Assembly (NCBI GenBank): GCA_036525795.1 | Contig: DATCZS010000030.1 | Location: 1-30,491, forward strand | DNA from: DATCZS01 sp036525795 | GTDB lineage: Bacteria > Actinomycetota > Acidimicrobiia > Spongiisociales > ZC4RG35 | Direction: 5' to 3' | DNA length: 30,491 bases | Part shown: piece after piece, positions 15,690 through 21,943 of the stretch | Position numbering within the stretch: position 1 is the first letter of the stretch | Layout: every line of letters begins with the position of its first letter | Position numbers and translations under genes: made by a program | Notes under the pieces: model-generated | What the model was told of the DNA's origin: nothing | Database searches by the model: none | What the model saw: the letters and a program-made list of their open reading frames with translations, nothing else

Positions 15690-15803
15690 GTCGATCACAC
15701 AAGTATCACGACGACCGTCAACACCTACGGCTGGCTGATGGACGGCCTCGACGAGCGGACCGCCGACCGCCTTGACGAACTCGCAGCCTCTGCTGGAACG
15801 GCC
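15690..15803 (+). pseudogene. C-terminal remnant of a tyrosine recombinase (integrase)
   Basis: On the plus strand, in the frame of 15696, the translation HTSITTTVNTYGWL is followed by MDGLDERTADRLDELAAS. This is the end of a phage-type tyrosine recombinase: the usual GH(S/T)SI.TT..TYGHL block with the catalytic Tyr (TAC 15726-15728), then an acidic/Arg C-terminal helix. A stop codon (TGA at 15681-15683) interrupts the frame just upstream and the Arg/His core is absent, so only about 35 codons of the 3' end remain. The frame then runs into the terminator and tRNA-Glu. It lies 77 bp from the tRNA and points toward it, a normal place for an integrase. Confidence 0.6.
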
Positions 15804-15834
15804 CAAAACAGCCCACACCACCACGGGACCCTCC

Positions 15835-15863
15835 CCCACCAACGCAGAAACCCCTGCCGAAGC
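15835..15863. repeat. 29-bp direct repeat, right copy (possible att site)
   Basis: Exact repeat of 14919-14947 at a distance of 916 bp. This copy covers the left arm (plus-strand view) and the loop of the tRNA-Glu terminator, and ends two bases into the right arm. If the repeat is an attachment core, the original site lay in the terminator, and insertion preserved this hairpin. Confidence 0.8.
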
Positions 15864-15873
15864 AGGGGTTTCT
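15846..15873 (-). terminator. UUCG-loop hairpin after tRNA-Glu
   Basis: Perfect 12-bp stem: AGAAACCCCTGC at 15846-15857 and its complement at 15862-15873, closing loop CGAA, which on the minus strand is the very stable TTCG tetraloop. It begins 6 nt past the tRNA-Glu 3' end on that strand. No separate U-run follows; its Us are in the stem (GGGGUUUCU). Confidence 0.75.
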
Positions 15874-15879
15874 CGCATG

Positions 15880-15952
15880 CAGCCCCGACCAGATTCGAAC
15901 TGGCGTTACCGGCTTGAGAGGCCGGCGTCCTAGACCACTAGACGACGGGGCC
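15880..15952 (-). tRNA. tRNA-Glu (CTC anticodon)
   Basis: 73 nt on the minus strand. The acceptor stem GGCCCCG pairs with CGGGGCT (first pair G-U) and the discriminator is G. The anticodon stem CCGGC/GCCGG encloses the loop CTCTCAA with anticodon CTC (codon GAG). The T-loop TTCGAAT is closed by GCCAG/CTGGT. The 3' CCA is not encoded (the next bases are CAT). It lies 26 bp after tRNA-Gln and is probably cotranscribed. Confidence 0.95.
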
Positions 15953-15978
15953 AGGATCACCCAATGAGGTCATCGGGT

Positions 15979-16053
15979 TGGCTCGGGGGGAAGGACTTGA
16001 ACCCTCAACGACGGGACCAGAACCCGCTGTGTTGCCAATTACACCACCCCCGA
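15979..16053 (-). tRNA. tRNA-Gln (CTG anticodon)
   Basis: Minus strand, with the 3' CCA encoded. The acceptor stem TCGGGGG pairs with CCCCCGA and the discriminator is G. The anticodon stem GCGGG/CCCGT leads to loop TTCTGGT, anticodon CTG (codon CAG). The T-arm is GAGGG/CCTTC with the loop TTCAAGT. Gln-Glu tRNA pairs are common in actinobacteria. Confidence 0.95.
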
Positions 16054-16095
16054 TTGGGCACACTCAAGAGGTCTGAGCCTCGTGGTGCGCGCGAC

Positions 16096-16125
16096 ACTCT
16101 AGCCACCGGGCGCAGGCAGACCGAA
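16096..16125 (-). promoter_or_regulatory. Candidate promoter of the tRNA-Gln/tRNA-Glu unit
   Basis: On the minus strand, TTCGGT (16120-16125), an 18-bp spacer, then TAGAGT (16096-16101), about 42 bp before the first base of tRNA-Gln. The -10 fits TANNNT; the -35 is weak. Confidence 0.4.
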
Positions 16126-16139
16126 CGCGGTCCCGGCCC

Positions 16140-17087
16140 CTACCCCTCGAGCCGGCGACGAGCGGCCCGGTAGCGGGGGTCGGCCACCTCGCGGAGTCCG
16201 ACAGAGACCAGATAGAACGCAGCCGCGAAGGTCGACAGCGCCAGCGACGGCGCCAGGATGGCATTCCACACCGGCTCCCCGCTGATCGGATTGGGGAAGT
16301 TCACGCCGTAGTAGACCATCGTCCCCCAGTTCACCCGGGTGCCCGTCTGGCCGAGCCAGGACGCAAAACCGTCCGCCACGATGGCGCCGACCACCGACAG
16401 CATCATGTAGATGGCGGCGAGCGGATAGAGATGAGGCAGCACGTGTCTGGTCAGCAACCTCCAGCGGCCGGCACCTGCCACCCGGGCGGCATCGATGAAC
16501 GGGGCAGCGATCACCTTGAGCGCCTGGGCACGGATCACGATCGCCCCTGCGCCGATCCCGGTGATCAACCCGTAGATCAGGCCGAAGTCGACCGGACCGA
16601 TGTCCTGAGAACGATCCGAGGACCCGATCACCAGCATGAAGATGGGCGCCGGGAGAAGGAGAAACGCATCCGACACCCGGGCGATGAGGGCATCGATCCA
16701 CCCTCGGAACAGGGCTCCCAACGCACCCACGATCGTCGCCACCGTGGCGGTGACGAGTGCCGCCACCACCGCCATCAACCAGGTGGCACGTGTCGCCGAC
16801 AGCAACTGGCTGAGAACGTCCCGACCGAGCGCATCCGTCCCAAGCGGGTGATCCGGGCCGGGAGGCGAGGGGTTGACCACGGCGGGGTCGAAACCCGTGA
16901 CAGGGTCGTACAGACCGGTCTCCCACACCGTGCCGAGCAGCAACGGATAGACCAGCGCTGCCAGACCGTACAGCAGGATGATCGCCACTCCCACCACTGC
17001 CAGCCGGTTGTGGATGAAGTCCCGCCACGCCACCCCCAATGAGGCCGCCAGCCGCCGCCGTTGGATCGACCAGGCTCCTGACGTCAT
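16140..17087 (-). CDS. ABC importer permease, DppC/OppC type
   Basis: 315-residue inner-membrane permease. The N-terminal segment with FIHNRLAVVGVAIILLYG and the following HPLGTDALGRDVLSQLL is the OppC/DppC signature, normally in dipeptide or nickel importers. About six helices follow. The EAA-like loop that docks on the ATPase is IDAARVAGAGRWRLLTRHVLP, close to consensus. The ATG at 17085-17087 overlaps the stop of the preceding permease gene by four bases (ATGA). It is the last gene of the operon and no ATPase gene follows before the tRNAs. The substrate is unknown. Confidence 0.9.
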   Translation of the reverse strand: MTSGAWSIQRRRLAASLGVAWRDFIHNRLAVVGVAIILLYGLAALVYPLLLGTVWETGLYDPVTGFDPAVVNPSPPGPDHPLGTDALGRDVLSQLLSATRATWLMAVVAALVTATVATIVGALGALFRGWIDALIARVSDAFLLLPAPIFMLVIGSSDRSQDIGPVDFGLIYGLITGIGAGAIVIRAQALKVIAAPFIDAARVAGAGRWRLLTRHVLPHLYPLAAIYMMLSVVGAIVADGFASWLGQTGTRVNWGTMVYYGVNFPNPISGEPVWNAILAPSLALSTFAAAFYLVSVGLREVADPRYRAARRRLEG

Positions 17088-18250
17088 GGAGAGGGCCTCC
17101 CCGGTTGGGCGATACGCGGGTCGAGGGCGAAGGTGAGGATGTCGAGCACCAGCCGCACCGCCAGCGTGATGAATCCGACGACCATCAACACCGAGGCCAC
17201 CACGGGGATGTCCTGGGAGTCGATCGCCCTGAACAGGAAGGAGCCCAGCCCCTGCCAGCCAACCGCCCTCTCGATGATCACGAGACCCGTGAGCAGATAC
17301 GGGACGCTCACGGCCAGGCGAGCAACGACGGCGAGGGAGGCGTTTCTGGCAGCGTGACGGTCGCGGATGGCGCCGCTGGAGATGCCTTTGGCCCGCGCCG
17401 TCAACACGTAGTCCTCCCCGAGCTGTCCCACCATGCCCGTCTGCATGATCAGCATGAACTCGCCGAATCCGAGGATCGAGAACGCCATCACCGCCAGCCC
17501 TGCGTCAAAGGTCAGATCGACGGCCCAGGGGAGGATTCCCAACCATGCCCAAAGGTCCACCGTCACGACGAGGGCGATCATCGCCTTGAGCCAGGTGGGG
17601 AGGCGGCGACGGCGCCATGACCAGACCATGCGACCGGCGACACCGGCAACGATGACACCCACAACGAGCGTCCAGGTCATCGCCATCAGCACGTCATTCT
17701 CTTCGAGAGGTGGATTGAGCCACAGCTGTCTTCGGCTGTCCTCGAAGACCGCTGCCCGCCACATGCGCAGGCGCAGGGCCATGACGGTGGTGATCACGAA
17801 TCCGAGGAACGGAGGGAACAGCGTCGAGAGCGAGATCCCGCTCAGGGTCACGGCGTCGGAACGGATCCCCGAGCGCCAGCCCGTCCAGCGCCCGAGCCAC
17901 TGACCGATCAGATACGCCACCAGCAACCCCGTGACGAAGACGAACACCGTCGGGACGATGGCGTCTCGAAGAGTCGCCGCCACCCCGCCGCCGAAGGTGC
18001 TCGAGCCCAGTCCCGTCGAGAAGAACGATCCGATCCATCTCCACCACCGCACCGGAATCGGCCGGTCGACTCCGAACTGCTCCCGCAGTGCATCCACCTC
18101 CTGCTGGGTCATGAAGAGCCGCTGGCTCGAGAAGAAGTCGCCAGGAATGAGCGCCTCGACCATCCAGAAGAGAAGGAAGCTGAATACGACCAGCGAGATG
18201 GTCCCGACCATCAGCCGGCGGGCGACGAACCTGACAAGCCCTCCGCTCAT
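17084..18250 (-). CDS. ABC importer permease, DppB/OppB type
   Basis: 388-residue inner-membrane permease. The N-terminus VRFVARRLMVGTISLVVFSF, then IPGDFF and the segment DALREQFGVDRPIPVRWWRW, is the standard OppB opening. The EAA-like loop EDYVLTARAKGISSGAIRD and the C-terminal ERAVGWQGLGSFLFRAIDSQ, with DIPVV after it, also match. It is longer than the usual ~310-340 residues because of an extra cytoplasmic and helical insert around residues 170-235. ATG at 18248-18250 is chosen because it overlaps the stop of the binding-protein gene by four bases; an earlier start would add 20 unlikely residues. Confidence 0.9.
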   Translation of the reverse strand: MSGGLVRFVARRLMVGTISLVVFSFLLFWMVEALIPGDFFSSQRLFMTQQEVDALREQFGVDRPIPVRWWRWIGSFFSTGLGSSTFGGGVAATLRDAIVPTVFVFVTGLLVAYLIGQWLGRWTGWRSGIRSDAVTLSGISLSTLFPPFLGFVITTVMALRLRMWRAAVFEDSRRQLWLNPPLEENDVLMAMTWTLVVGVIVAGVAGRMVWSWRRRRLPTWLKAMIALVVTVDLWAWLGILPWAVDLTFDAGLAVMAFSILGFGEFMLIMQTGMVGQLGEDYVLTARAKGISSGAIRDRHAARNASLAVVARLAVSVPYLLTGLVIIERAVGWQGLGSFLFRAIDSQDIPVVASVLMVVGFITLAVRLVLDILTFALDPRIAQPGRPSP

Positions 18251-19428
18251 CCGGACGCCTCCTCGAATCTCTCGCGTAAGGCCTCTCTGGCGGGCGTATA
18301 CGACAGCCAATCGACGGCAATCACGGAGCCCGGAAACGTGTCGAGACCGAATAGGGCGGAGTTCGAGGTGCCGACGTCGACACCGCCGACCACCGGGGAC
18401 AGCGGTGCGATGTCGTCCTGGCCGAAACGCCCGTGCTCATTGAGAGACATCACCTGGCTCTGCACCGCCGCGCTCAGCCGGTACTCGAGCCACCGGGCGG
18501 CGACCTCCGGATTCTCACTCGACGCCAGGATCCCCGAGAACGCCGGCAGCGCCACGGCGCCCTCTTCGGGAGCCGCGAACACCAGGCCCTGCATCCTCCC
18601 TTCGGCTCTCCACAGGCCGCTGCTCGTCCAGACCGCGACATCGGCCCCGCCACGCAGCGCTGCCACATAGTCCTCGACGCCGGAGGCAGTCTGCGCCCCC
18701 GCCTCGATCCACGATGCGTACACCTCCAGTCCCCGCCCGACATCGCCGTTCCCGAGGGCCAGGACGAGGATGGGCGCGGTCACCGAGGACGGGGCGGGCA
18801 CGACCAGGCGGCCGGGATCGAGCGTCGCGACATCGGACCACGACCGGGGCGGGGACGCCGCCTCCAGTTCGTTCACCACGAAGCCGAGCAGGCCGGAGAA
18901 CCCGACGACCACTCCCCGGTCATCGGGCAGCCGGAAGCGCGGCGGAATGCCGGCCAGGCCGGGTACCAGCTCCTCGTCGAGCGGCAGGAAGAAGGCGGCT
19001 GCCTCTCCGGAGAACGCATCGGATCGGAAGCCGACCTCGATCACGTCCGCGTCGACGCGGTTTGTCTGTGTTGCCTGCTTCCACACCTCGAAGTCCGTCG
19101 AGAGCGAGACGACGTCGGCCGACTCGCCTGTCTCTTCGAAGAAGGCGAACTCGAGACCCTGCAGTACCTCGCCTCCAAAACGGCCTCCGGCGGCGACCGT
19201 GATGGTGGCCTCCGGAATGGTGGTGACGCTGACCTCCGGCTGTGCGGCCGGCGACGTCGCAGTGGAACGCCCGCCGGCCCGCAGATCGTCGAGCGGCCCC
19301 TTCCACCGGCCGGTCGCAAAGGGCCACGCCATGACGAGCACGGCGGCCGCCGTCCCCAGTACGCCGACCGCGAGCCGGACCCACCGGATGGCCCTCGCTC
19401 CCTCGCTCGTCGCAGCGCCTTGGCTCAC
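18247..19428 (-). CDS. ABC importer substrate-binding protein, PotD/Fbp-like
   Basis: Extracytoplasmic binding protein, 393 residues from GTG 19426-19428. A membrane segment (residues 17-36, VRLAVGVLGTAAAVLVMAWP) anchors or exports it. No Cys is present, so it is not a lipoprotein. The mature part resembles type-II periplasmic binding proteins of the polyamine/iron/extracellular family: VDADVIEVGFRSDAF, GVVVGFSGLLGFVVNELEA, and the helix-rich end SENPEVAARWLEYRLSAAVQ. Opp/Dpp binding proteins (about 500 residues) look different, yet the downstream permeases are Opp-like. The GTG start is supported by a TATGCT box six bases upstream; a 30-residue longer frame is basic and unlikely. Confidence 0.75.
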   Translation of the reverse strand: MSQGAATSEGARAIRWVRLAVGVLGTAAAVLVMAWPFATGRWKGPLDDLRAGGRSTATSPAAQPEVSVTTIPEATITVAAGGRFGGEVLQGLEFAFFEETGESADVVSLSTDFEVWKQATQTNRVDADVIEVGFRSDAFSGEAAAFFLPLDEELVPGLAGIPPRFRLPDDRGVVVGFSGLLGFVVNELEAASPPRSWSDVATLDPGRLVVPAPSSVTAPILVLALGNGDVGRGLEVYASWIEAGAQTASGVEDYVAALRGGADVAVWTSSGLWRAEGRMQGLVFAAPEEGAVALPAFSGILASSENPEVAARWLEYRLSAAVQSQVMSLNEHGRFGQDDIAPLSPVVGGVDVGTSNSALFGLDTFPGSVIAVDWLSYTPAREALRERFEEASG

Positions 19429-19434
19429 CGCCCG

Positions 19435-19440
19435 AGCATA
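19435..19440 (-). promoter_or_regulatory. -10 box (TATGCT) of the ABC importer operon, leaderless arrangement
   Basis: TATGCT, then CGGGCG, then the GTG start of the binding protein on the minus strand. The six-base spacing predicts transcription starting at the G of GTG. No Shine-Dalgarno sequence lies between. Confidence 0.45.
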
Positions 19441-19609
19441 GGTTCCGACCGCCTGCCCGAAGTTCCGGATCCGCAGCCGCCGGCGATCTCGAGTCGGGTC
19501 ACCCCCGACAGGGACCACGATCGGCCCAAGGGCGGACGAACCCGCCGACGGCGAGGGCCCGGTGATCGGTGGACGAGTGCTGCCCGTTCGGGTCGAAGAC
19601 CCGAGGGGC

Positions 19610-20674
19610 TCAGAGCTCTTCGAGGGCGGTGGCCGCGTCGGCAGCCCGGAGACGATCGACGAATTCGTCGAGATCCCCGTCGAGGATCGCGTCGAGCCGG
19701 TAGAGGGTCGTCTCGATTCGGTGATCCGTCACACGACCCTCCTTGTAGTTGTAGGTCCGGATCTTCTCGGAACGCTCCCCAGACTTCACCATCGAGCGGC
19801 GGACGCCGGCCATTTCCTCCTGGCGGCGTTCCTGCTCCCGTCTGAAGAGGCGGGCGCGGAGGATGCGAAACGCCTTCTCCTTGTTCTGGAGTTGGCTCTT
19901 CTCGTCCTGGCAGGTGACCACGATGCCGGTGGGCTCGTGGGTCAGCCGCACGGCCGAGTCGGTGGTGTTCACCGACTGCCCACCCGGTCCGCTGGACCGG
20001 AACACGTCGACCCTCACGTCGCTCGGGTCGAGATCGACCTCGACCTCTTCCACCTCGGGCAGCACCGCCACGGTGGCGGTCGACGTGTGGATGCGTCCCT
20101 GTGACTCGGTCTTGGGCACGCGCTGCACTCTGTGAACTCCGGCCTCGTACTTGTACCGGCCATACGCTCCCCGTCCCTTGACGGCGATGATCACTTTGGA
20201 GAACCCGCCCAGTTCGGACGGCGCAGCATCCATCGCCTCGACGCGCAGGCCGTGGCGCTCCGACGACCGCTCGATCATGCGAAGGACGTCTCCCGCCCAC
20301 AGGGCAGCCTCGTCTCCTCCGGTCCCGGCCCGGATCTCGACGATGGCGTCCTTCTCGTCGTTCGGATCTGCCGGCACCAGCGCCGTCCGCAACTCCTCGA
20401 ACACCCGACCCGCCTCCGTTCGGCGCTCTTCTGCCAGCGACAGGAAGTCTCCCTCCATGTCCTGGTCCGTGGCGGCGAGTTCGGTGGCCTCGATGGCTTC
20501 GGTGGTGGCAGCCCGCCATCGGTCGGCCAGATCGAGCACGGTGCGAAGTTCGGAGTGCCGCCTGCCCAATTCGGCGTATCGGGAGGGATCGAGCTCCGCA
20601 GCGGCGAGCTGGGACTCGACATCCGCCAGTTCCGCTTCGAGATGCTTCAGCCTGACGGCCAGCTTCTCGTCCAT
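19610..20674 (-). CDS. prfA: Peptide chain release factor 1
   Basis: Recognises UAA and UAG and triggers peptide release at the ribosome. The 354 residues contain the GGQ motif (SSGPGGQSVNTTDS, residues 231-233) and the RF1 anticodon-tripeptide region RVPKTESQGRIHTS with P-K-T at 187-189 (E. coli has P-A-T). The RF1 hallmark TYNYKEGRVTDHRI follows. ATG at 20672-20674 shares one base with the stop of the upstream DUF1385 gene (TGATG). prmC, which usually follows prfA and methylates the GGQ glutamine, is absent here. A weak TCGGGTC/GACCCGA hairpin (19588-19604) lies just past the stop codon. Confidence 0.97.
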   Translation of the reverse strand: MDEKLAVRLKHLEAELADVESQLAAAELDPSRYAELGRRHSELRTVLDLADRWRAATTEAIEATELAATDQDMEGDFLSLAEERRTEAGRVFEELRTALVPADPNDEKDAIVEIRAGTGGDEAALWAGDVLRMIERSSERHGLRVEAMDAAPSELGGFSKVIIAVKGRGAYGRYKYEAGVHRVQRVPKTESQGRIHTSTATVAVLPEVEEVEVDLDPSDVRVDVFRSSGPGGQSVNTTDSAVRLTHEPTGIVVTCQDEKSQLQNKEKAFRILRARLFRREQERRQEEMAGVRRSMVKSGERSEKIRTYNYKEGRVTDHRIETTLYRLDAILDGDLDEFVDRLRAADAATALEEL

Positions 20675-21588
20675 CACCGGGCCCGAGCAGCGAGAACGGC
20701 CGAAGGCAGGGGTCCCCGCTGTTGCACCTCCAGCACCTGATCCTCCTCGAGGGCGGAGATCAGGCTGGTGACGGCCACCTCGATCATGTCCTCCTCCGGC
20801 ACGCCGGTGGTGAGCCGCTGGAGCCACAACCCGGGGGCGGCCATGACCTTCGCGAAGCGTTCACCGCCATGGGTACCGGACCACTTGAGGAGCTCATAGC
20901 TGATGCCGGCGATCACGGGGATCCCGAGCACCCGGCTCACGATCAGCCAGAACCAATCGGGCCGCCCGACGAATGAGAACACCACGATGGCGAGGATGAT
21001 GACGATCAAGAGGAAGCTGGTGCCGCACCGCGGATGCTCGGGACGGTATCGCCTGACCGAGTCGACCGAGAGGGGCTCGCCCGCCTCGAACGCATGGATC
21101 GCCATGTGTTCGGCACCGTGATAGAGAAAGACACGCCGGATCTCTTTCGAGCGTCCGATCGCCCAGATGTAGCCGACGAACAACACCAGCCGGATGACCG
21201 CTTCGAGCACCACGAAGGACACCTCGGATTCCTCCCGCACGAGCCATCCGGCCGCGGCGGCCGGCAGCACGATGAACAGGCCTGCGAAGACCACGAGAGC
21301 CACCAGCAACGATCCGGCGATCTCCTTCTTCGAGAGCTCCTGCTCCTCTTCACCGACCGACTTCTGCGCCGACCAGGAGAGCGCCCGGAACCCGAGGGTG
21401 AGAGACTCGCCGAGGACGAGCACGCCTCGCACCAACGGCATCTTGGCGAGACGGGACCGGGAGGACAGACGGGGAAGCTCGTGTCGGGCGGCCTCGATCT
21501 CGCCGTCCGGCTTGCGCACCGCCACCGCCCACGCGTGAGGTGCACGCATCATGACTCCCTCCAGCACCGCCTGGCCGCCCACCGACAT
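20674..21588 (-). CDS. DUF1385 membrane protein (YqhQ-like)
   Basis: 304-residue membrane protein with an N-terminal SVGGQAVLEGVMMRAPHAWA, the DUF1385 signature. Four hydrophobic segments follow, with a conserved FLYHGAEHMAIHAFEAGE loop containing His and Glu that could bind metal or form a catalytic site. The C-terminal helix region includes RPEHPRCGTSF and then WFWLIVSRVLGIPVIAGISY. The function is not known; it lies next to prfA in many bacteria. The ATG at 21586-21588 has GAGGAT about eight bases upstream. The upstream extension (98 residues) overlaps the rpmE coding region and is rejected. Confidence 0.9.
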   Translation of the reverse strand: MSVGGQAVLEGVMMRAPHAWAVAVRKPDGEIEAARHELPRLSSRSRLAKMPLVRGVLVLGESLTLGFRALSWSAQKSVGEEEQELSKKEIAGSLLVALVVFAGLFIVLPAAAAGWLVREESEVSFVVLEAVIRLVLFVGYIWAIGRSKEIRRVFLYHGAEHMAIHAFEAGEPLSVDSVRRYRPEHPRCGTSFLLIVIILAIVVFSFVGRPDWFWLIVSRVLGIPVIAGISYELLKWSGTHGGERFAKVMAAPGLWLQRLTTGVPEEDMIEVAVTSLISALEEDQVLEVQQRGPLPSAVLAARAR

Positions 21589-21615
21589 CGGTGGATCCTC
21601 GCCCTGGCCGGCGCA

Positions 21616-21638
21616 GAAAACCGGCCCTCCGAGCCGGT
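21616..21638 (-). terminator. Candidate rho-independent terminator after rpmE
   Basis: On the minus strand, ACCGGC (loop TCGGAGG) GCCGGT, then TTTTC. The stem is six bp at 21620-21625 and 21633-21638, with the T-run at 21616-21620. It lies about 30 nt past the rpmE stop codon and before the DUF1385 ribosome site, so it could set the ratio of rho-rpmE to downstream genes. Confidence 0.5.
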
Positions 21639-21668
21639 CTCCGGAACGGGTTCGCAGATACCGACGCG

Positions 21669-21926
21669 TCACTCGGAAGCGGCGTCTCCCTCGACCTCGG
21701 CCTTCTGGGCCTTCTTCGACTTGACGGCCTGGCCTGAGTAGCGACGCTGGAATCGCTCGACCCGGCCACCGGAATCCACCAGCTTCTGCTTGCCGGTGAA
21801 GAAGGGATGGCACTCGTTGCACAGCTCGAGGTGCATGTCGCCCTTGGTCGAGCGCGTCACGAAGGTGTTCCCGCACGAGCACTGGATGGTGGATTCGACG
21901 TACTGGGGGTGGGTATCGGTCTTCAT
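21669..21926 (-). CDS. rpmE: 50S ribosomal protein L31, zinc-binding type
   Basis: 85-residue ribosomal protein. Two Cys pairs (QCSCGN and LCNECH) make the zinc site of the C+ form; the FFTGKQKLVDSGGRVERFQRRY segment is invariant in the family. The C-terminus is longer than in E. coli (70 residues), with a Lys-rich then Glu/Asp-rich tail. AGGAG seven bases before ATG. It is 17 bp downstream of rho. Confidence 0.98.
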   Translation of the reverse strand: MKTDTHPQYVESTIQCSCGNTFVTRSTKGDMHLELCNECHPFFTGKQKLVDSGGRVERFQRRYSGQAVKSKKAQKAEVEGDAASE

Positions 21927-21943
21927 GGATTCTCCTGCGGTCC

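Noticed and set aside
14919..15863. A CRISPR-like pair of repeats
   Set aside because: Only two copies 916 bp apart with genes between; no spacer-length periodicity and no cas genes.
18433..19845. A 470-codon plus-strand frame opposite the ABC binding protein
   Set aside because: Antisense shadow: low-complexity Arg/Gly/Pro translation, no family.
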